A stretch of 64,000 nucleotides of DNA from Meconema thalassinum (Eukaryota; Arthropoda; Insecta; Orthoptera; Tettigoniidae): the NCBI GenBank assembly GCA_946902985.2, contig OX336397.1, positions 154,435,890 through 154,499,889 of the forward strand. Reading direction: 5' to 3'. Shown piece by piece: positions 33,385 through 44,739 of this stretch. The translations under genes were made by a program, and so were the position numbers. Within the stretch, counting starts at the first letter, position 1. Each line of letters starts with the position of its first letter. Under the pieces are notes generated by a model. That model saw only the letters and a list, made by a program, of their open reading frames with translations. It made no database searches and had not been told where the DNA came from.

Positions 33385-33402
33385 TGGTGCCGAAACCCGG
33401 GA
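33385..33402 (+). promoter_or_regulatory. Primer-binding site of BEL/Pao element
   Basis: Three bases after the LTR the sequence TGGTGCCGAAACCCGGGA complements a tRNA 3' end with its CCA. I do not assign the tRNA isotype. Confidence 0.75.
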
Positions 33403-33700
33403 TGCTTGTAAACATTCTGTTTAGCCAAATCTTCAAATTTCTTAATGTTGGAACTAATTCAAAATTTAAATGCCATACTGAACATTGAGTGTGTTAATAT
33501 TTTAAAAATTGTGTTTTCTAATCTACTTCGAAAGTTTCAGCTCGAGTGTATATGGTTGGCACTGAGAAGGGAGACAAACAGCAGGCCCGTATTTCACCGC
33601 AGGGGAAGCCGCACTCTCTTTTCTGGCAGACTGTCAACTTCTTCCGAAGCAAGGTGTACCAGCTCACAGTATAGTCGTGAGTACACAACAAACTTTCATA

Positions 33701-34633
33701 ATGCCGATTGACGAGAAACTCATTAATGCTAGAGCTTCTGTCAAAGGCAAGTTAACGCGTTTTCGCACTTTTCTAGATGAGCTCCCGGAAAAAGAACGTA
33801 ATAGTGACATAATTTCTCAAAGACTGAAAGGTTATGAACAGGCCTTTGAGAAATATGATGAGATCCAAAGTAATATTGAGACCAAGGATCCCGACCAGCA
33901 AAGTGACCGCTGTGAGGTTGAAAATTTATATTATAAAGGGTTCGCAGACGCGAAGCAGCTTTTAAGAAGTTTAACATTGCAGGAAAAGCAGGAGAAAACT
34001 CCTTCAGAATCTTCTTCTTTTCCTTCCCGTGTTATATTACCGAAAATAGAATTACCTAAATTTACCGGAGATGAAGCTACATGGGAACCATTTTTTGAAT
34101 TATTCAATTCATTGATTCACGAAAACGATTCTCTTCCTTCAATACAGAAGTTTCATTATTTGCATTTGTCCTTGCAAGGCAACGCACTTAAACTCATCCA
34201 AGAGCTTACGTTGACAAATGAAAATTATGAAGTAGCTTTGGCACTTCTCAGAGATCGGTTTGGGAACACTCGTTTAAAAACTCAACGTCACATACAGGGT
34301 TTATTCAATTTACCTATTGTTCAAGCTGATAATCTTGCCTCGCTTCGTAATCTGATCGATGCTGCAGAACTTCATATTCGTGCGCTTGAAAATTTGGACC
34401 AACCAGTTGACCATTGGGATCTATTTTTGATTCATCTTATTTCTGTTAAATTAGACACTAAAACTTTAAAAGGTTGGGAAGCAGATCTGTCGCAACATTC
34501 ATTGTGTACCTATGAAGCTATTATTAAATTCTTAAAGGCGAAATGCCAAATTCTCTCTGCTGTAGCCAGTCAAAAGAGTAGCTCCACCTTCAAACCTCCT
34601 TCTAATAGTAAGGTCATCAGCCCCACTCAGTGA
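33701..34633 (+). pseudogene. gag: BEL/Pao Gag (DUF1759-type)
   Basis: From ATG 33701 the frame encodes an N-terminal helical region (KLTRFRTFLDELPEK...) and then a Pao-type Gag/DUF1759 domain: LPKIELPKFTGDEATWEPF, FHYLHLSLQGNAL, ALLRDRFGN and WDLFLIHLISVKLD. It would form the particle core. A TGA at 34631-34633 stops the frame. The same frame continues directly into the CCHC region, so the stop looks like a point mutation within one gag-pol frame. A GTG-starting extension back to 33677 exists but ATG is preferred. Confidence 0.85.
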
Positions 34634-35698
34634 GTACTAAGGTCACATGCCTTTTCTACCAATATTCGGTCTTCCAATCAAGTACAAGCTTGTGTTTTGT
34701 GTCAACAACCACATAACTTGTACCAATGCGCTCAATTCAAATCTTTATCTGTGGATGAAAGACGCAAATTAATTACCACCCACAAGCACTGCTTTAATTG
34801 TCTATCAGCGACACATATGATAAGCAATTGTCGTTCTGAACGGTTATGTTTTCACTGCAAAGCAAAGCATCATACTCTCCTGCATAGGCATGAAAGATTG
34901 CGGTCATCATCAACCAATAGTTCATCCGCTAAATCTAATTCTGAGACGTTGCCTAATAACGCTCAGTCTTTTACTCAAAGCTCTGTTTCGTTCAGTAAAA
35001 CTCAAGTTTTATTGTCCACTGTCCAAATTCTAGTGAAGAATGTTCACGGAAAATGGGTTTCTGTAAGGGGATTGTTAGATAATGCTGCAACTAACAATTT
35101 TATCAGTGAATCGCTAGTTCGCAAGTTAGGTCTACAAATATGCCCTACTTCTATAGAAGTTACAGGAATTAATGGTTCCAAATCGCAATCTCTGAGTTAT
35201 GCTAAAGTGGATGTAAAAGATTCCAATAATCTTGGCATTCATTTAAATTTAGATTTTTTAATTATAAATTCCATAGGTAATGACACCCCCATTACTTCTT
35301 TTCAAGTCCAGGGTTGGAATATTCCGCATCATTTGCAACTTGCAGATCCGAATTTCAACAGAGCTTCATCTGTAGAAATTCTTTTAAGTGCCAGCATTTT
35401 TTGGCAATGTTTTCATCCGGAAAAGGTTAAAGTTGCCCGTGATGTTTTTTTTCGTAGAACTGATTTTGGTTGGATTGCCACTGGGCAAATATACCGCAAC
35501 CCCGTTCAACAAAAATCTCATTGTTATTTTGTTGGTGCTGATTTAAATCAAGAATTAATTAAGTTCTGGGACATTGAGGATATTCAAGTCACCTCACCTC
35601 ATTCTCTCAATAATGAGATCTGTGAAACACACTACGTAGAAACCACTGTTCGCACTACTGAAGGCAGATTCGTGGTTACTCTTCCTCGCATTTTTTAA
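34634..35698 (+). pseudogene. BEL/Pao zinc knuckles and aspartic protease
   Basis: Continues the gag frame. Three Cys/His knuckles are visible: CVLCQQPHNLYQC, CFNCLSATHMISNC and CFHCKAKHHTLLH. A protease-like core follows, LLDNAATNNFISESLVRKLGL, where DNA replaces the usual DSG/DTG triad, so activity is uncertain. The rest is the spacer before RT (SASIFWQCFHPEKVK and TDFGWIATG, typical of Pao). The frame ends at TAA 35696-35698. The downstream polyprotein is in another frame, and the shift lies in the T6/C6 runs at about 35690-35704. Confidence 0.82.
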
Positions 35699-35699
35699 C

Positions 35700-36608
35700 C
35701 CCCCTGTTATTACAGAATCACATTCCAGAGCTCTCAAAGCTTTATTCGCAATTGAAAATCGTTTTAAAAAAGATGCTCTCTTAAAAACTCAGTATACTTC
35801 CTTCATGGAAGAATACGAATCAGCGAATTACATGGAAGTAGTTCCAAAATCTGAAGAAATTAGTAATTCTCCTAAAGAAATAGTATATCTTAATCATCAT
35901 CCGGTTTGGAAAAATTCTTCCACCCGAGAACAGATAAGAGTGGTTTTTAATGGGTCATCTCCAGATGCTAATGGTGTTTCTCTCAATGACACTCTGCATT
36001 CTGGACCCGCTATTCAGACAGATCTTACTTCAGTTTTACTTAACTTTCGTCTATTCCCCATTGCTGTTCTTGCTGACATCAAGCAAATGTATAGGCAAAT
36101 TCTAGTAAATTCAGAACAACGTGATTTGCAAAGAATTTTGTGGCGAGACGACAATGCAAAACCTATAAAAATATTTCGTTTAAGAACAGTGACATACATT
36201 CTTAAGCCGTCTGCTTTTCTCGCAATACGATCTCTTCACATGTTGGCCGAACAAGATGGTCATCTTTTTCATCCTCTAGCTTCTGAAGTTTTGAAAACTG
36301 CATTTTATGTAGATGATTTTCTGTATTCCTTTCCTAGTATCTCTGACGCACTTCTTGTTTGTGAAGATTTAAACTCTCTTCTTTCCGGTGGTGGGTTTAC
36401 CCTTCATAAGTGGAACTCGAACTCAACCGAATTTTTATCTAACTTTTCACAAGTAACTCCTGTTGACAAATGTGTTGCGCTTCCTACTGAGGAATCAGCT
36501 ATTAAAACATGGGTGTTTTTTGGTCTCCTTCTTCAGATACCTTTTCCTATCAGGTACACTTATCTGAGTTTCACCCTCGAACGAAAAGGCAATTATTATC
36601 GGAAATAG
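35700..36608 (+). pseudogene. BEL/Pao reverse transcriptase
   Basis: The open frame starts at the frameshift: PPVITESHSRALKALF..., then YLNHHPVWKN, RVVFNGSS, VLADIKQMYRQI (first catalytic Asp) and LKTAFYVDDFLYSF (YVDD). RT copies the element RNA into cDNA in cytoplasmic particles. The catalytic residues are intact. Near 36500 the frame must shift again: it reads KTWVFFG, while the sensible continuation is MGVFWSPSSDTF in another frame. One extra base in the ACATGGG stretch would restore the join. Confidence 0.85.
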
Positions 36609-37585
36609 CAAGAGTTTTTGATCCATTGCAGTACATTGCTCCGGTGGTTATTACTGCAAAAATTTTCTTGCAAAAACTTTGGTTATTGAAAATTGGTTGG
36701 GATGAAAAGGTACCCTCCCCCCTTTTGGATGAGTGGTTGAAATACCGCAAGAGTTTGTTAGATCTTTCTCAAATTTCTATTCCTCGCACTTTAATTTCCG
36801 ACATTTCATGTCAGTATTTCGATTTGCACGTATTTGCAGATAGTTCTGAAAAGGCATACGGTTGCTGCGCCTACTTAGTAGGCCGCCCTTCCAATACTTT
36901 ACCCGGATTTTCCAATTTAATTTGTGCAAAATCAAAGGTAGCCCCACTCAAATCCATATCTTTGCCTAGATTGGAATTATGTTCTGCTGTAATGGCTGTG
37001 GAATTAGCCAGCAAATTAAAAATCAGTTTAAATTTGAAATTTTCGACCACATGGTTTTGGAGTGATTCTTCCATCGTGTTAGCTTGGCTTTCAAAACCTT
37101 CTTCGCATTGGACCACTTTTGTGGCTAATCGCGTTTCTAAAATACAAGAGTTGTCTCATTTTGACCAATGGAATCATGTTCCGGGGAAGGAAAACCCCGC
37201 TGATATAATTTCACGTGGCTGTTTGCCCAAGAAATTAATTTCTCTTAAACTATACTGGAATGGTCCGGCGTGGCTCAGTCAGGATTTTTCTTGTTGGCCT
37301 CGTTCATCTAATCCGCTCGCAGAAGATGTTCCTGATGCTCGCATTGTTACCGCTTCCCTTTTTCTAACTTCTATTGCTACTAGCCTTTTACAGCGTTACT
37401 CTTCATTTAATAAATTAATTCGGGTGGTAGCATATTTATTTCGATGGAAATTTCTTGTTCTTGATGAGCCTGTGAAGCCGCAACCCTTTCTCACTAAAAT
37501 GGAATTGGAATTTGCTACTCGTAGAATCTTGTTTCTTATGCAACAAGAAGTATTCTTTCTTGAGTATCAGACGCTTTCAAGCTAA
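36509..37585 (+). pseudogene. BEL/Pao RT thumb and RNase H
   Basis: The frame opens with MGVFWSPSSDTFSY, then ARVFDPLQYIAPVVI (Pao connection) and an RNase H domain: LHVFADSSEKAYGCCAY (Asp), LPRLELCSAVMAVELA (Glu), FWSDSSIVLAWL (Asp) and VPGKENPADIISRG. RNase H removes the RNA strand during cDNA synthesis. A TAA at 37583-37585 breaks the frame; the same frame resumes with the integrase. Confidence 0.85.
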
Positions 37586-38860
37586 AAAGCTTTACCAAAG
37601 TCTAGTAGGCTGTTACCTCTCACCCCTTTTTTGTACCAAGATGGATTAATAAGAGTGGGGGGCAGGCTAGAAAATTCTAGTTACTCAGATGAGAAAAAAC
37701 ATCCCATTATTCTTCCTTCTAGACATCCTATTACTACTCTCATCGTAAAGAAATTTCATTATCAGAATTTGCACGCTGGCACCCGCACTTTGCTTTGTTT
37801 AATTCGCGAGCAATATTGGCTCATTAACGGTGTTCATGAAGTTTCTTCTGTTATTCGGATATGTATACCTTGTTTCAAATCCAAGCCCCCGCCAATCACG
37901 CAAATTATGGGAAACTTGCCATATTTTCGTTCCGAACCTAGTAAGCCTTTCGCCCTGACGGGTATCGATTATGCCGGTCCTTATGTCTATCAAGTTAATT
38001 CCCCTTTATCTAAGCGAAAGTTGTTAGGTAAACTTTATATTTCTTTATTTGTGTGCATGGTGACAGGAGCCATTCACCTTGAGTTGGTTACAAGTGCTTC
38101 TACTCCTTATTTTATAGCAGCCTTTTCTAGATTTGCCTCTAGAAGGGGTGTTCCTTCTGAGGTTTTCTCAGATAACGCAAAAATTTTTGTTAGTACTTTT
38201 GATCTTTGGAAAACTGCACTTACCTCTCCTTCTGCTAAGGAACAGTTTTCTAATTTTTCTCATGCTAAGGGATTCAAATGGCATTTCACTCCCCCTTACG
38301 CCCCCCATCATGGTGGTCGTTGGGAATCTTGCATAAAGCTCACGAAGAGACAGCTGAAGAAAACCCTTGGTTCAGCCATCCTTTCCTATGAGGAATTTAA
38401 TTCCTTAATTATTCAGGTTGAGGGTATCGTAAATTCTAGGCCGCTCACGCCTTTGTCTAACGATCCTAAAGATCTTCTTCCGTTAACACCTGGCCATTTT
38501 TTAATAGGCTGTTCTTTAGCTTCTACGCCTCCTTTGCTGAGTCGACGCTGTGATCTCAGGTTGCCTATTTTCTGGAGAAAGTTAGACTCTTTGCGAAACT
38601 CCTTTTGGCGCCGTTGGAAGCTGGAGTATCTCGGCTCACTTAACAGAAGAGAGAAGTGGCGGCTTTCCCAGCCTGATGTGCGAGTGGGAGATATGGTTCT
38701 TTTGCGAGATCCAAGTCCCCCTCTCGTATGGAATATTGGTAGGGTAACTCACTGCCATTTGGGTCGTGATAATCATGTGAGAGTTGTAGATGTTCTCACT
38801 AGTAAGGGTGTCTATACTAGACCAATTTCTATGGTTGCTATCTTGCCTGTTGAGGCTTAG
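37586..38860 (+). pseudogene. BEL/Pao integrase
   Basis: Same frame as the RNase H part, after one stop. It has an HHCC zinc region (HPITTLIVKKFHYQNLH ... CIPC) and a catalytic core with ALTGIDYAGP (Asp), EVFSDNAKIF (Asp) and HHGGRWESC (Glu), a full D,D,E set. The C-terminus is basic and hydrophobic (VGDMVLLRDPSPP, VYTRPISMVAILP), typical of Pao integrases. It would insert the cDNA, making the 5-base duplication seen here. It is intact in itself, but lacks a start unless translated as part of the polyprotein. It stops at 38858-38860, 74 bases before the 3' LTR. Confidence 0.88.
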
Positions 38861-38934
38861 TGTCATCTTCTTTATTGTTGTTTACGTTTTTGTAACTGAT
38901 TCTTTGATTGTTTTCTTTCGGGGGTCTCGGAGCA

Positions 38935-40137
38935 TGATCACTTTCGTGATGTTTATAGTGCGTTTTTCTTTCGTGCCGCATTTGTCAGTTAAATGCTTTT
39001 GAGACCACCGAACGAAAACATATGTACTTATTCATTTCTGTTAACATTATAATGTTTATTACTAGTGTTTACTCTCTCTCTATATATATATCTAAGACTC
39101 TTACCTCAGCATGTTAAAGGTCATGCGCCTCCAGCATACGCTCGCATACTGAAAAGGGTGTCGACTTGCTTGCTGCCTTCCTGTATGACTGACGTCACAG
39201 CTTGCCCTGGCCAATCATCGCCCGCCAGCCTGGCTTCCAGACGTTTCTATGATGTTATTATTTAAGTGGCGGCGTTTTGCTCTCCATCAGCATTCCTTCT
39301 TCAAACCTTCTACGGTCTTCTTCAACTAGCGAGAGGCATTCGTGCCTTCCGCCCTTCTCCGGGGCCTTCTAAACTTCGGGCCTAATCTGCATTTATGATT
39401 GAAACTACCAGGAAACGCAACAGCAGAGAGCTTCAGCACTGAGAAAGTGCATTCTACATTTTACTTCAAACCGCAAGAAGCTGCATCAAATCGCAGTTCT
39501 AAAATGCCATGTTATTTGGCATTCAAGAAATAACATCAAAACCTAACGATGTTAAACAATGTACAGCGCTGGTGAAGAAGAAGAAGAAGAAGAAGAAGAA
39601 GAAGATCGCCCTGGCGAAGTTATTTTCCTGATGCTGGACATCTTAAATTCTACTACCAAAAAATCAAGTGTTGGCCACGGCAGTCTCCGTCAGCATGCTT
39701 CTAGTCATCGCCACTAAAGATAAGTTTGTGCCTTTTTTATTATTATCTTAATTATCTTCGTTTTAAGTGTTTGCTAGCAAGTGCAAGAATATTAAATTTG
39801 TGTGTGCATCAAGCAGAATGAACTTTTGAATAATAGCACATGGCTGTGCCAACCTAAATAAAATTAATGAACATTTGAAATTGCCCCAGGCGGGCCAGCA
39901 TAACTAATTTTTTAATTAAGGCTTATTTATTAATGTGTTTGCAAGTTTCACCATAAAAATAAAAGTATTGTATTTACTCTCAATGTTCAGTCTAGTATTG
40001 AAAGAACCAGGCCGCATTTCCTTAGCCCAATCCTTTCAGTCTAATCTTCTCTTAAGGAAGTTATTTTGTCCAGGCCTTAAGCCTGATGCTGTCCTCCCGT
40101 TTATGTTGATTAATTTGGGCTGGTCTTCACATAACCA
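38935..40137 (+). repeat. 3' LTR of BEL/Pao element
   Basis: Matches the 5' LTR apart from a CT dinucleotide-length change near 39080, a T/C difference near 39464 and one extra GAA unit. The preceding purine-rich stretch GGGGGTCTCGGAGCA may serve as the polypurine tract, but it is a poor one. Confidence 0.95.
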
Positions 40138-40439
40138 CCCCTCCTCCTCCCCTCCCCATCCCCATTCCCCACCACTCATCGCTTCTATAATCTCTTCGAT
40201 TGACGTGGAGGATATAGACCTAACCTAATAACACTACTGTACATAATGGAATAGGCATATTTATTAGGCTATATACTAACTTCATTTTAGCACAATACAA
40301 ATAACACCTTTCACAATAAATTAGTCAACAAATGTCAGTGAGAGGGTTGACACTGTTTTCTCTTGGTAAGATTCGGTATGTTTGGTTTTATATTTGACAG
40401 AGCACAGCGGAGATCACTTGCTACATCAAGCCGACAGCG

Positions 40440-40690
40440 CTGCTTTGTTTCTATGACACTCAGCGTTGAAAATCCTGACTCGCATAAATATGTCTTTGAA
40501 AATGTAAGTTCAAACTGTTCAAAGCTTCAAAGAAATCACAAAGATATGCCAACGAGACGATAAAATTGGCATAATTTTTCTCCTTACAACACAGCAAATT
40601 CCTTATTTCACCTCCAACTTTGCGGCTCCGACAGTTGGCAATTACCAGTGCTTTTGAACGATTGACTTGGTGCGACAATCACTTGGAGAG
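40440..40690 (-). pseudogene. hAT/ZBED-like transposase remnant
   Basis: The minus strand has NYANFIVSLAYLCDFFEALNSLNLHFQ, which resembles the LAYLADIF..LN.LN..LQG segment of ZBED5/FAM200-type hAT transposases. Only this short piece survives, inside the hAT fragment. Confidence 0.6.
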
Positions 40691-40841
40691 ATTCAAAAAA
40701 TGTTTATTTTACAAAATTGTAATATTCGAGTTAAGAAAACTTAATTCAGGAATCACTTCACGCCCCCCCCCCCTCCCTTGATAAAGCCCCACGCCCCCCT
40801 AGGGGGACGCGCCCCACAGGTTGGGAACCCCTGATCTAGAG

Positions 40842-41320
40842 CATCTTCTTCTCTTACTTTGTTTCTTTCTATTGCAATTTTATTTTTATGATTTTTATAT
40901 CTGTATTCATATTTTATTTTACGCTTTAATTGTGAATGTTTTTAGTTTTTTTTAATGTATTCAACACATTACGTCAAGCAGATGTTAGGTAGTCAGCCCA
41001 AAGGCTGGTTGGATCCTCAAAAAGTACAGCCGTAAGTTTATGTGGGTAGATACCCACAAAAACCCAAGACAGACCTACTGTATATTGAGGCAAGATGAGG
41101 AGTGAGGTACTTTGTCATTGCTTTCCTCAAGTAGATACGTATATAATATTTTATTATTAGAAATATTAGCACTTCGGCATGAAAATTCTCCGAAATTTGG
41201 CTGAAAGATTCAGCTATCAGCATCTTTGAAAGCATAAACTGTCCTTGTGACAAGTGGTTAATATGGAGACCACTATCCCATAAACGGTTAAACCCATAAT
41301 ATTATTATATACAGTACTAG
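40842..41320. other. Flank of the hAT insertion, no gene recognised
   Basis: T-rich sequence that should be continuous with 32109 before the hAT insertion. The minus-strand frame at 41038-41253 has no recognisable domain. Confidence 0.4.
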
Positions 41321-41322
41321 GA

Positions 41323-43560
41323 TCAACCAACATGCAACATTTCAGCTTTCTAGGTCTAGTGGTTTGAGCCCTGCGTTGATGAGTCAATTTTGGATGCTCA
41401 GTGCCAAAGGGCCGAAAAAAGTCACTTACAAATTGAATATTCCAAAACTCGGATCAACCAACATGCAAAATTTCAGCTTTCTAGGTCTAGTGGTTTGAGC
41501 CCTGCGTTGATGAGTCAATTTTGGATTATATATAATAGATGAGACTTTCCAAGTCGATTTGCTCGTAGAAATATGGAATATAGCTCATTCTGCGCGTATC
41601 AATGCGAGGAGCAATGTTCGTAGTTTCCACTTCTATGAAGTGGGAACCAAACCCAGCGTTTTAAGGCCCTAAAACGAACGGTTTTCGAGATATTGCCAGA
41701 AAACTATCCCCGGTCTGCGAAATTGCATCGCCTGCCATAGTAACGTTGATCTGTTTCTCAAGGGAACACAGTTATTTGGGAATATCTCCGAAACCGTTCA
41801 TTTTAGGAACTTAAAAAGTGTGTTTCGGGGTCCCTACAGGACCTCCGAGTATTGTTTCTCGTATCTGGCGGCTTAAAATGAGCTAAATCCGATATTTATA
41901 CCGACTGTCCTTGCTCAGTGCCAAAGGGCCGAAAAAGGTCACTTACAAATTGAATTTTAACAAGTAGTTCCGTGAAGAACTATACAGTCTATTTTCATAT
42001 ATCCTACTTATGTTAATTGCCACTATCAACATTCACAAATTCAGTTTGATTGCTGTAATAGATTCGTAGATATTGAGAACCGACTAAATATTTCGGTTGG
42101 TCGCCATGTTGGATTTTATATATGTAGGTCCTAGAGTTATGTACTGTTACATGCAGATTATTGTGTACGTGTAGTATTAAAACTTTAATCGCATAATTAG
42201 GACACACGAAATAACAAGGAGATTTTAAAATTTCGCACAGCTGCCATCTTGATGTTATGGAAACAATTGAAATAAATTAGATGCCAGTGGATTACCATTC
42301 GTATAAGGATTTACTGTACCAAGTTTCACTGCACTCGTATGGTTAAATTGCGAGAAACGTCCATGTGAATATTTATACTTCGCGTCGCCGCCATGTTGGA
42401 TTTGAGATCACCAGGTTATTTAAAGTCCTATAGGTGAACTTAAGTTCATAGCCCCTATGAATATTAAAAAATTCAGTTTGATTGCTATAATAGATTCGTA
42501 GATATTCAGAGCCGTCTAAATATATCGGATGGTCGCCATGTTGGATTGTTAAATGTATAGGCCATAGAGGCATGTATCATTAAAGGAAAATTATTGCGTA
42601 GGTTCATTATTCAAACTTCCACTTCGATCGCATGAATACATCACAAGAAATAAAAACTTAATTTTAAAATTCGCATAGCCGAAATCTTGAGGTTATGTAA
42701 ACAATTGAACTAAATTAGATACCAGTGCATTACAATGTGTATAAATATTTCCTGTACCAGATTTCAGTGCGTTTGGAACATTAAATCGCGAGAAATGTCT
42801 ATTTAAAATTTTAAAATTCGCTTGGCTGCCATGTTCGTTTTGTAGTTAACTGGTTTTTGAAAGTCTTACAGATGGATTTCCAGTAGTGCCCTTTATCTCC
42901 GTACAAAATTTCAGGGAGAGACCTCTAATAGTTACAGAGATATAGATTGCCAGTGAAATATTTCGCACATCCGCCATCTTGAGGTTATGTAAACAATTGA
43001 ACGAAGTTAGATGTCAGTGCATTACAATGTATATAAATATATACTGTACCAAGTTTCATTGCATTTGGTTGGTTAAATCGCGAGAAACGTCTATTTAAAA
43101 GTTGCAAAGTCGCTTGGCCGCCATGTTGGTTTTGTTGCTACCAGGTTTTCAAAGGTCACATAAGTGAACTTATAGTAGTTCCCTTTATCACCACACAAAA
43201 TGTCAGGGTAATATCGGTAATAGTTTCGAAGATATTGAATGCTGGTGAAATATTTCGCACAGCCGCCATGTTGGATTGGTGAGTCGTAACAAAATTTTAA
43301 GGGCACGATCGGGGTCGCCGGGAATAGTGCTATGAACTTACCGAATTTCATTGAAATTGTTCCAGCCGTTTAAATTTTATTAGGGGGGGACACACACACG
43401 GACAAAAGGTGATCTCATAAGCCTATTTTTTCAAAATTGAAAATAGGCTAAAAAACCGTTTCTTAGTGAGCCTCTACATACTCGGATCAACCAACATGCA
43501 AAATTTCAGCTTTCTAGGTCTAGTGGTTTGAGCCCTGCGTTGATGAGTCAATTTTGGATT
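41323..43560. repeat. Repeat R3 units, interrupted by R1
   Basis: The unit GATCAACCAACATGCA...TTTCTAGGTCTAGTGGTTTG...GATGAGTCAATTTTGG occurs at 41323-41396, 41453-41525 and 43482-43557. An associated phrase, CAGTGCCAAAGGGCCGAAAA, occurs at about 41399 and 41917. R1 sits between the second associated phrase and the third unit. Confidence 0.8.
41959..43450 (-). repeat. Dispersed repeat R1, copy 2
   Basis: Nearly full length (about 1.49 kb). It begins AACAAGTAGTTCCGTGAAGA, where an AGTTCC/GGAACT stem can form. Several internal units of about 300 bases with a CGCCATGTTGGATT core follow, then a CA microsatellite. It ends in a hairpin AAGCCTATTTT...AAAATAGGCT. Confidence 0.85.
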
Positions 43561-43599
43561 ATATATATAATAGATAATTTGCTAGAACAATATTTGTCT

Positions 43600-44065
43600 T
43601 TCTTTAGCGCCCAGAATTGCCTCGTCCCTTGAGAATGAGCCTGCTTGCGTTCCTCTGTCCAAGGTCATTTTGGAGGCAAAACTCGGTTGAGCCCGTTCGT
43701 CACTATCGATGTCCAATGCGTCGCATCACCGGGATGGATTTGGAGCATTTGGAGGTCTTCTTTGGTATTTCTAAACCAGGACATCGTGGTTATGGTTGGA
43801 ATCAAAAATTGAAAGATCTTCTTTGTCAACCTGTTGCTGTCCATTCTTCTTCTTTATTTGTTTCACCCAACTTTGGGATACCATACATGATATCAAACAA
43901 TTTGTATTGTTTTGAGCTTCTTTTAGCCCAGTATTGCCTCATCCTTTGAGATCTTGCTTCCCTTTCTTCGGCAGAGATGTGGATCGTACGCTTTTGTTTG
44001 ATTTTAACTTGGAACCGTTGTTTCTTATCCTTGGTGATGGTTTTGACTGTTTTATCCATGAGCAT
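43600..44065 (-). pseudogene. LINE C-terminal tail fragments
   Basis: Minus-strand frames give WTEERKQAHS followed by RQFWALKK, and upstream ISAEEREARSQRMRQYWAKR. These are two diverged versions of a basic motif (EER-AHS-RM-R-FWA) that I recognise from the extreme C-terminus of some insect LINEs. The frames are broken; the plus-strand frame at 43617-43949 is their shadow. Confidence 0.5.
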
Positions 44066-44735
44066 GGTGTCTGTAATTTGGAGTTCTACGAGGTCATTCT
44101 CAGTTTCCTTAAGGCTGTGCGGTCAAAAATTGAAATTTTATTTTTATTTTTATTTTTACTCTTAATCTCTAATGTAGGTCTTTGTGAGATATTATATGCG
44201 TTTTGAAGAAAATAACGACGGCTCGTTTGCTGAGGCCATGGCTTCAAAGCGGCTATTTTGAGCGTTAAAGGTACAATCTCCACGACGAAACTAATAATCG
44301 GAAGACACCGAAATTTATGTACAACAATCCCTGTAGTAGTACCTGCAATAGGAACAATTCTTATTACGAAATTCAAATTTTGTATTAACCTCTTCAGATT
44401 TGAATACCATTTTTAGTGAGAAAAAATTGTTATATTAACTTCAAAGTTTTATTAATTTGATGTGGCTCTTATTCTGAGCAGTAGAAAAGTTCGATAAAGA
44501 AAATTGGTTCAGCGATATACCCGTGGTGATTGTACCTTTCAGACTCTACAAAACGCAGGTTGAATCAGTCACACACACATACACACACGCGTGCACACAC
44601 ACAGCGGTAAGACAAGGTCTTGGGCAAGAGCGCGCTCGGGCACCTGCCTTACGCTCTCCTTCAACACCTTTGCTATCGCAGCTTCCGCCTCCCTCCCGCC
44701 CTGACTCATCATGCCAGTCCACACGACCACAGACT
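44066..44735. other. No gene recognised; CA-rich stretch
   Basis: Holds an A/T-rich run (TTTTTATTTTTATTTTT) near 44135 and imperfect CA repeats at 44567-44602. Short frames on both strands have no recognisable domains. Confidence 0.4.
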
Positions 44736-44739
44736 AGAG

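Larger units (their letters stand above)
32184..40137 (+). mobile_element. BEL/Pao LTR retrotransposon, full length but coding-defective
   Basis: LTRs of about 1.2 kb at both ends, a PBS, and a gag-protease-RT-RNaseH-integrase region. A perfect 5-base target duplication CCCCT (32179-32183 and 40138-40142) fits BEL/Pao. Domain order and the sequence style (Pao-type gag, FYVDDFLYS in RT, HHGGRWES in integrase) support the family. Two in-frame stops and two frameshifts divide the coding region. The LTRs differ by one substitution and small repeat-length changes, so insertion was recent. Confidence 0.93.
32118..40833 (-). mobile_element. hAT element fragment, interrupted by the BEL/Pao element
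   Basis: Ends are CAGTGATTCCCAACCT at 32118 and AGGTTGGGAACCCCTG ending at 40833, imperfect inverted repeats typical of hAT. They are flanked by an exact 8-base duplication ATCTAGAG (32110-32117 and 40834-40841), the hAT target-site length. Only about 65 bases (left) and 690 bases (right) belong to the hAT unit; the rest is the BEL insertion. The right part carries a remnant of a hAT/ZBED-type transposase. Confidence 0.9.

Noticed and set aside
38918..38934. Polypurine tract of the BEL element
   Set aside because: The stretch before the 3' LTR is only partly purine and cannot be distinguished from background.
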